A program made the position numbers and the translations under genes. A stretch of DNA of 64,000 nt from Alligator mississippiensis (Eukaryota; Chordata; Crocodylia; Alligatoridae), in NCBI RefSeq assembly GCF_030867095.1, contig NC_081827.1:50469001-50533000 (forward strand). The letters are read 5' to 3'. Below the pieces are notes generated by a model that was not told where the DNA came from, searched no databases, and saw only the letters and a program-made list of their open reading frames with translations. This document shows positions 57,456 through 64,000 of the stretch, one piece after another. The first letter of the stretch is position 1; every line of letters starts with the position of its first letter.

Positions 57456-57800
57456 CTAATATCCTAGTGGTTAGGGCATCTCCCCAGGAAATGGAGGACT
57501 GTGGTGTTGGCATCACTTGGCCTGAGGTGGTTTAAACCTACATCTTCTTCTTCCAAGAAAATTGCCTTAACTATGGGCTCAGCAGGACTGAATTCATCCT
57601 CCAGTTCTCCTGTTGAAGCTGGGTGACAAGATAGAAAAGAATGCAGGAGTCATCAGGGGAGGAGATCCATGTGAAATGTGCCATGTAGGATGAAGCCTGA
57701 CATGGTAGTCCAATGAGAAGGGCACTCTCCTGGGAGAGAGAGACTGCTGATTTCTGGTTTGAATGCTGCTTATGCAATTTAGTAAGATGCATAAACAGCA
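57456..57800 (+). repeat. tRNA-related SINE-like segment, possibly dimeric
   Basis: CCTAGTGGTTAGGGCATCTC (57464) has the form of a pol III box A. Later, GTAGTCCAATGAGAAGGGCA (57702) again resembles box A, followed by TGGTTTGAATGCTGC, a box B-like string (GGTTCGAATCC type). Two tRNA-like heads about 240 bp apart suggest a dimer or two insertions. Family not named. Confidence 0.45.
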
Positions 57801-57804
57801 TTGA

Positions 57805-60572
57805 AAACAAGACAAAACAGAGGGTTTCCTTCCTCTCTCCTTGCCCTTTTCTGATTTGGGGTTAGAATTTTAGTTTTCAGGAGCTCAAACAAGGTGGAAT
57901 ATGATTGCAATATGAAAGCTGCCTAAGTGAACCTTGGATGACTAAAATGCGCAACAGGATGTGGGATCAATCTACCAAGTGCACTTACAGTTAGCAATCC
58001 TGACTACATATTGAGGCTAGGTGGATCCTTCCTATGGGATCAACAACAAGAAGGTAGAACAATAAATGATGGGTATTTAAAATGTTCACTACATTTTCAC
58101 TATTAAACCACATAATTGAACATATAGTCATGTGAGGTTTGGGGTCTGAGTCATGATTAAACCTTAGGGTTGGCAATGCCAGAAGCAGGACCTGAATTTA
58201 TTTACAGAAAGATTCTGTGAAACGTGTTCCCTTGATCCAAACATGACTCTCAGCATGTTACAGGACCAGATTTTACAGGAAGAGAGAATTCTGCCAGAAT
58301 TGGCAATAGTCAGATGCATTTTCAGCTGTTTCTAAGCCATTTTGCTTTTTTTATTTTTATTTGGCTGATAAAGGCACAGAACACCTACTGATGTGTTCCA
58401 TAGTGCATACTAAGTGAAGTAACCTGTGGTATGGTTACTGGAACTAGAAGGCCATATTGATTATGATTCAAGTGTGAAGGTTTCAGGTCCCTAGGCTTCA
58501 AGGAATGATGGCCTCATCTTGCCGATTCCTTGGTTTAGCAAAACACTTAAGTAGATGCTTAACTTAAAAGATGTACTTAAAATGCATCCATTTAAAACTT
58601 TTTTTACTGAATAGATGTGCAAAGCAAACTAGGTTTTAACTTTACCATATCAACTAGTGACCAAATAGAGATTATAGATAATCAGTATCACTGGAAACCT
58701 AGTAAGATTTAGAGTACAGTCTTAAAATTTAGATTGAATATTAATAACTAAGGGACATTGAAATGATAGTGTGGACTGGTAAGTCCAAGGGTACAAAGTA
58801 AAAAAACTACTGATTTGTTTCCATCAGAATCACAACTGAGAAAAATGATTTAAAATATGGAGTCTCCATTTTTATCTTTTCCGATAAAAAAATAAAGATC
58901 TTTTCTGATCTTTTCCACAAATTCAGTGATACCATGAAACTAAAAATATCCATTTCTTCATTCATTTCCCTTTGTTTAGCCAATGTACATGCTATTTTGC
59001 TATCATTATATTTGGTTTTAGAACTGGAAACTGGAACAACAGCATTATGAATTTAACAGAGACTAACCCAGGTGAGCATCATTATTTGCACAATACATAC
59101 ATAATAACAGTATCAGATCATTATATTTTCAACTAATTACAATATTGTGAATTATTCTGTATAAAGTAGGATGAGATGTCACAGCTTAAATTATTCCATG
59201 TTGTCTTTAGGAGGACAAACATTTGTTGTTGACAAGTATTTGATCTCTCTCATAATTCTGTCACTGCGACAAACTAAAACTATATTTTATTCTCTAGTTC
59301 TGTGATCTTTCACCTAGATAAGAACCAACACCTGGCATCTTTTCAATTTTTCTTTTTTTCTTTACATCAGTGGCAAAAGTTAAAAAGATAACATGAAAAG
59401 AAAGATGAAAAAGGAATGCTGTTCAGATTGAAGGACTGTAGTTTCAAGTTTCAATCCTGTATCAAAACATCTCCGCCTTATCTTCTTTCCCAGTCATCAC
59501 AAATGAGGAGTACAAAGAAGTACACAAACATCAGTACAATACTGTATGTGTACTGCTATCCAAAAATCACAGTTACAAAATTATACCTGACATATCAAAA
59601 ACTGACAGTCACATCCTCAAGATTTTCTTCTGTTCGTTCCCATGGACCTTCTTTATTAATAAATCTGACACATAAAAAGCATCTGTATGACTAAAGTGTC
59701 AGTTACTGGAAAGACCGTTTTGATCTACTCCTTAACTTTTAGAAGAAATATTCTCTTTTTCATGAAGACAGGATCTGTTCACTCATTGCCAGCTTTCAAA
59801 TGACCACCTCTTGAAGTTTAATTTTAAGTTTTAAATAAATATTGTATGCATGCAGAATAATTATGATGCTCTAGAGAGATACTGTATAATGACATTGATT
59901 CTTTTTATCTAAATATGCCAAACCCTTGAGGCACAAAGTCTGTATTTGCCACAGATACATAAAGCTTCATTCTACATGTTAAATTACAGTGGGTTGTTCA
60001 TGTTTCTATCATTAAGTTGGTAGTGGCACCTCCATTGTAAGCTCCAATTTTCTGGAGTTTAAAACTTATTGGTAAAAATTTGCTCTGGTCTAACACTTGG
60101 CATGTAAGGTGTCAGCTCTGGAATGAATACTTTATTTTAAAAAAGAATAATAAAAATATCCTGTTAGAGCATTGTAGGCTTACTAAAATGGGTAAAAGTT
60201 TATTAATTCTGGAGACTTGTTTCCACTTATAAATTAAAATAAGTATTACATTTTATAAATACTTTCTAATAAAAAAATAAGGTTGCTTATAGAAGCTAAA
60301 AAAAGGCAACTGAAATAGCAACATTTTAAGTCTGAAAATTATTTTTTATACAGGCAATAGACTTTTCATATACATACTATATCTACATAGGTGCTACAAC
60401 TGATTCAATACTGATTGAAATACCACAATGGATGCAAAGGTATTGTCAAGAAGTAAATATGTGTGCATGAAGGTATGCAATAAATGCACATTTTAGTTCT
60501 GGTTCATTTGCCAGCTAATCAGACTTTTACTGGGGAAACAGTGATTTCATTAATATGCAAACATCTAATCAC

Positions 60573-60575
<3 letters not shown>
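57805..60575. other. AT-rich noncoding DNA
   Basis: No exon or delimited repeat was recognised. Confidence 0.5.

Positions 60576-60576
<1 letters not shown>

Positions 60577-60626
<50 letters not shown>
60577..60626. repeat. (TA)25 microsatellite
   Basis: Twenty-five uninterrupted TA units; the longest simple repeat of the window. Confidence 0.95.
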
Positions 60627-60629
<3 letters not shown>

Positions 60630-61295
60630 TTAGCACTACCACATAGGCAACAAGCGCATTTAGTAAGCATATCTTTTGAAAGATTCTCATCTCTCATCTA
60701 ACTAAGTGGTAGTAGTGGTACAAAACTCCCTGGTCTGATGCCAAGTGTGGCATTTGGGGTTGACTGTAATATAGTTCATCATCACCAACTAGTACTACAT
60801 AACATTTAAAGCCCATATTTTGGCTTAAGATATGAAAGCTTCTGTTACTGCTATTACCGATACTGCCACTAGTATATAGCAGTATCTAAATATCATATTT
60901 AATCAGGACAATTGGGTTTTTCTAGGCCAAGTCTGCACTCCTTACTTTCACAAAAATTATAGTGAAATTTTGAACGTTACATTTTTTAAGGCTAACTAAT
61001 ACATAGGAGATTAGAGGTCTCATAGTACATTCTATGCATGTAGAAAACACCCAGTGAGTTCAATTTATGTTCCGAGTATGTAATGAAACATATCCTGAGG
61101 TTACAATTCACATATAAGCACAGACACTCAAACCCAAGTAATAACTGACTTTTGGAGAAGTCTAAGAGGAGGGAAGAATGGAAACTTGCCCACTTGTAGT
61201 CTCCAGTCTGAACCAGAAGTAGCTTTTCAAATGCACCCAATATATGTTTGGTCAAAATGGTTACTTTCACAGAAACTGTGTTGTATTTTTCCATT
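60630..61295. other. AT-rich noncoding DNA
   Basis: Nothing recognised. Confidence 0.5.
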
Positions 61296-61303
61296 CCTTA
61301 GAA

Positions 61304-61880
61304 CAGAGCTGTCCAACCAGAAGCCCACAAGAGGTTTAGTTGCAGTTCCCATGCTCCTGCCAGCTGTTGGTCCCCACCATCACTCTGGCTCCCCCTCCCT
61401 CCCCCAGCTATTGTTTCTTGCCTCCACCTCAGGGGACAGGGCAGTGCAGTAAACAGTTCAGGATGCTGAGGGTGAGTACAGGGACATGTGCAGAGCAGGT
61501 GGGGTGGGGGGGATGTGACTGCATGTGGGGAGTCATGACTGCATGTGGGGCAATAGTGGAAGGGGTGCCCATGGGGGTGCACGTTGCAGTGGGGAGGGGG
61601 GAGGGAATCACACTCAGGTGCCTGCATGTTGCAGGCTGATGGGAATTAGACTTTTGTGCATGTATGTTGTGGAGTGGTAGAAATTGCCCCATAGTGCAGC
61701 AGGAGGTGAGGCACCTGATGCAGCAGCAGAGGGCTGTGTGCCTGTGTGGGGACATAATGTGGCAGAGGGTGTGGAAAGGAGAGTGTGTACATGGCCCATT
61801 GACCTGTGGCTTGACTGGCACAGCCTGCAAAGCATGCCGCTCCTGCTGGTGCAGCCCCTATGGTATGTAGCCCCCTGGAG
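61304..61880. mobile_element. hAT-type element, about 577 bp
   Basis: The left end CAGAGCTGTCCAACC is a common hAT start. CTTAGAA occurs directly before it (61297-61303) and again at 61881-61887, with the eighth base differing (CCTTAGAA / GCTTAGAA). The right end, inverted, reads CCAGGGGGCTACATACC and only partly matches the left. The GC-rich interior has GTGGGG-rich text and no transposase. Confidence 0.6.
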
Positions 61881-61889
61881 CTTAGAAGC

Positions 61890-62577
61890 TGGACAGATAG
61901 AATAAACCTATTCACCTGGATATATTCAAAGATAGTTAAGAGCCCAAATCCAATACACATCACCCCTTTAGGTAATTATTTCCTCTAAACCTCCATCAAT
62001 CAAGCGACACCTACATATGTTGAGGGTTTTTGATAGGACCTCTTCAAGTTGTATGAATTGAACTATAAGTGCAGAAAGCACTCTATGTTTCATTAATATT
62101 CATCAAAAATTAACAAAAGCTCTTTACTCCACACAACCAACATAGTGTTCAGCCTTATTTTTCTTTCAATAGATTTTGCTGCTTTTGTGGTTTTTCATTT
62201 ATTTCTAAGTTTCTTAGAATTTTATACACTATATTTTGCAATTGTGTATCTAAAACATTTTTATGCAATAAAGCTAGCCATGGCATAATAGTAGTTGGTT
62301 AAGTAGCCCAAACCAAGAGATGCACATACTTTCTTTTATACTTTTTACAATGTGCTGACTCTTTCAATTTCACTCACACTGAAATGAAAGATAATTTAGT
62401 TTTTCTGCTCTAAGTTTTGATCCCTTTTAATTACTACAAAAATCTTGTGGGCCATTTTTCTTTTCATTTTTTAAAGTTTCCACAATGGGTTTCAGTGGAG
62501 AGCCCCGGCCATGAAATATCATGAGTTAGCTCTATTAGCAATATCCAAACAAAGTTGACTGTCCTTGTTTTCAAAAT
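61890..62577. other. AT-rich noncoding DNA
   Basis: Nothing recognised. Confidence 0.5.
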
Positions 62578-62580
62578 TCT

Positions 62581-62804
62581 GGGTGCATCTACATGAGATG
62601 CTCGAAGCACAGTTGAATACATCTACTGTGCATTAGCACATCATGGCGAAAGCCATGCTAATGCACTAATGCGCAGTACAATTAGTTTACTGTGCCTTAA
62701 TATCATCTAAAAGACATGCACCACTGCCAAGTTAGTACCTGTCATTACACATACTACCTTAATGTGCCTTAATTACAGCCCATTAATGCATATATAGATG
62801 TGCC
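62581..62804. mobile_element. Harbinger-like MITE, about 224 bp
   Basis: The left end GGGTGCATCTACATGAGATG and the inverse of the right end, GGGCACATCTATATATGCAT, pair. Triplets TCT and CCT agree at 2 of 3. It contains a TTAGCACATCATGGCGAAAG dyad: ATTAGCAC..ATGGC and GCCATGCTAATGC face each other. It is the shortest member with both ends here; the right end may lie 1-2 bases further. Confidence 0.65.
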
Positions 62805-62809
62805 CCCTT

Positions 62810-63095
62810 TTTCTTTTCCTTCTTTTCTTCTTTTTTTTTTTTTGTCTAAGAAGCCCTTCTTCATTAATTCATTTAGTATTCATTGCAATTAAACTGAGTG
62901 TTGTTTTGTTATTATGTTACTGTCACAAGGATTTTTACAAGCATTCTATTACATAAAACTATTTACAATTTACTGTTCTTAATACAACTCGCATTGGAAA
63001 TCCACTACTAGTGAAATGACCCAATGATACAATGAGGTTGATATGATTGCAGCACGTAACTGTAAGAGATATCATTTGCCTCTGAAATGTTAATA
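62810..63095. other. AT-rich noncoding DNA
   Basis: A T-run lies at 62831-62843; nothing else recognised. Confidence 0.5.
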
Positions 63096-63100
63096 TTATC

Positions 63101-63175
63101 GTATTTATTCAAATATAAGATGAGGGTGTTTTTCCCCCATAAGCTTGGGGGAAAAAGCCCCTCATCTTATATTTG
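63101..63175. repeat. Near-perfect hairpin from the CNGTATTTAC-end family
   Basis: CAAATATAAGATGAGGG plus TTTTTCCCCC (from 63110) is inverted at about 63146-63175 with about 27 of 29 matches and an 8-nt loop containing AAGCTT. The left part, CGTATTTATTCAAATATAAG, has the same end type as 28774 and 41294. It may be an extremely short deletion derivative. Confidence 0.75.
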
Positions 63176-63403
63176 CATACCAGCCAAGACCCCACCTCCC
63201 TGATAAAAATAATTTCTATCATTAAATTGCTGGTAGAAAGAGCATGTGCTCCATCACAAAAACCAACTATGAAGTTGACTGAATGCAACCCATGCTAAGC
63301 ATATCCATAAAACACCCAGCCCACACTGAGCAAACACACTGATGGGAACCTTTGTGTATACGGCCCTTAAAAATAACAGGTAGGTGTTATCTCCACAGGG
63401 AAT

Positions 63404-63548
63404 TTGCACTGGGCCTGGAGGTACTGCAATACCAGGCCAGCACCAGGAGGACCAGAGCCAGCCTTGACCTGCCCCCTCCACCCTGCACAACTACCCTTGG
63501 TGCCAAAAATGCGACATTTAATCTTAGCCAAAAGGCCAAGATACTCAT
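63404..63548 (-). ncRNA. U2 snRNA-derived pseudogene or SINE head
   Basis: On the minus strand the segment starts TATCTTGGCCTTTTGGCTAAG followed by ATTAAATGT, corresponding to the U2 5' region (CGGCCTTTTGGCTAAGATCA). It ends CCTGGTATTGCAGTACCTCC followed by AGG and a TGCA, corresponding to the U2 3' stem-loop, identical over 23 bp (63414-63437). The middle is shorter and diverged: the branch-point recognition region and the Sm-site part are not intact, so it is not a working U2. It is a U2 retropseudogene with an internal deletion or a copy of a SINE with an snRNA head; such SINEs have been described in crocodilians. Confidence 0.75.
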
Positions 63549-63605
63549 GGAAACCCTGACAGGACAGGTCAGTGCAGCCTATCTGAATAAAATATAGCAT
63601 ATATT

Positions 63606-63961
63606 GGGCATTTGTACATATGCTTGCGCCACAGCGCTGGACACTTTTAAAAGCCCCCGGCACTTTTAAAGCATCTGGTGCTATGTCGCATGCAGTTGTA
63701 TAAGTGGCGAAATGTGTGTCAGCCCACAGAAAATAGTGGCTGCATGTTTTTGAACTAAAACCCATCAAAGGTGTATTAATTCAGAAGTGTACCACCACCA
63801 TTTTCTGTGCACTGATGCACATTTTGCCACTTATACAACTGCACATGATGCAGCGCAGTGTGCATCAGCTCGCATGCGGAGCAGATTCAATGATTGAATC
63901 TGCTCCAATGCGCTGGATCTCTGGTGTGTCAGAGCATAAAAATGTATGTGTATAAATGCCC
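63606..63961. mobile_element. Fold-back Harbinger-like MITE, 356 bp
   Basis: The left end GGGCATTTGTACATATGC and the inverse of the right end, GGGCATTTATACACATAC, pair. Triplets ATT and ATC agree at 2 of 3. The interior is an inverted repeat: GCAGTTGTATAAGTGGCGAA (63690) is inverted near 63820-63840, and CCACAGAAAATAGTGG faces CCACCATTTTCTGTGC. The element lies 58 bp from the U2-derived sequence. Confidence 0.75.
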
Positions 63962-64000
63962 ATCATGCTCAGTCACCCTCAACACCAACTCTTTTTTAAG

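Noticed and set aside
1..64000. CRISPR array or bacterial operon
   Set aside because: There is no regular repeat-spacer pattern, and the vertebrate LINE and SINE content rules out a prokaryotic source.

Overview
The window reads as intergenic or intronic DNA from a sauropsid vertebrate, most likely a crocodilian. The reasons are several CR1 LINEs with a TCTATGAAATCTATGAA type 3' tail, many short inverted-repeat DNA elements with GGGCATGTCTACAC-like ends (similar to the Harbinger-type MITEs reported from crocodilians), hAT elements, a degraded MIR-like SINE and a U2 snRNA-derived sequence. This assignment comes from repeat content only. I found no exon of a host protein gene. Every long open frame is either part of a LINE or an accident of GC-rich or simple sequence.

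Layout. 1-3.2 kb: AT-rich DNA, a GT/CA microsatellite held between perfect inverted repeats, and a MITE (2039-2577). 3.2-10 kb: a hAT element with 8-bp target duplication (3188-3693), a large MITE with a CR1 tail inside it (4783-6118), a small MITE (6171-6486) and two MITEs placed end to end and sharing AGA target triplets (9069-9502 and 9506-9965). 11-13 kb: a minus-strand CR1 with 5' UTR, broken ORF1 and the start of RT but no endonuclease. 13.7-14.3 kb: a fold-back hAT element. 15.3-19 kb: a nearly full-length, decayed LINE of a second type on the minus strand, with a further fragment at 20 kb. 20.9-25 kb: a plus-strand CR1 interrupted by a 2.55-kb hAT element and then by a second CR1 tail. 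25-30 kb: CR1 tail, MIR-like SINE, fold-back MITE and another minus-strand CR1. 30.7-32.9 kb: a hAT element carrying the best-preserved CR1 of the window (about 390 codons of open RT). 33-46 kb: mostly AT-rich unique-looking DNA with a (TA)n tract, a CpG-containing LTR-like block, a terminal-inverted-repeat element and a CR1 tail. 45.6-50.6 kb: a MITE, two hAT elements and a GC-rich repeat. 52-54 kb: LTR-like repeats. 54-61 kb: AT-rich DNA, a tRNA-like SINE and a long (TA)n. 61-64 kb: a hAT element, two MITEs, a near-perfect hairpin and the U2-derived sequence.

Nothing here forms an operon or pathway. The useful information is insertion history. Target duplications could be read at many DNA elements, and nesting gives relative ages: CR1 older than the hAT at 21.6 kb; the hAT at 30.7 kb and the MITE at 4.8 kb older than the CR1 copies inside them. 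Family names are given only where motifs support them. No database was searched.
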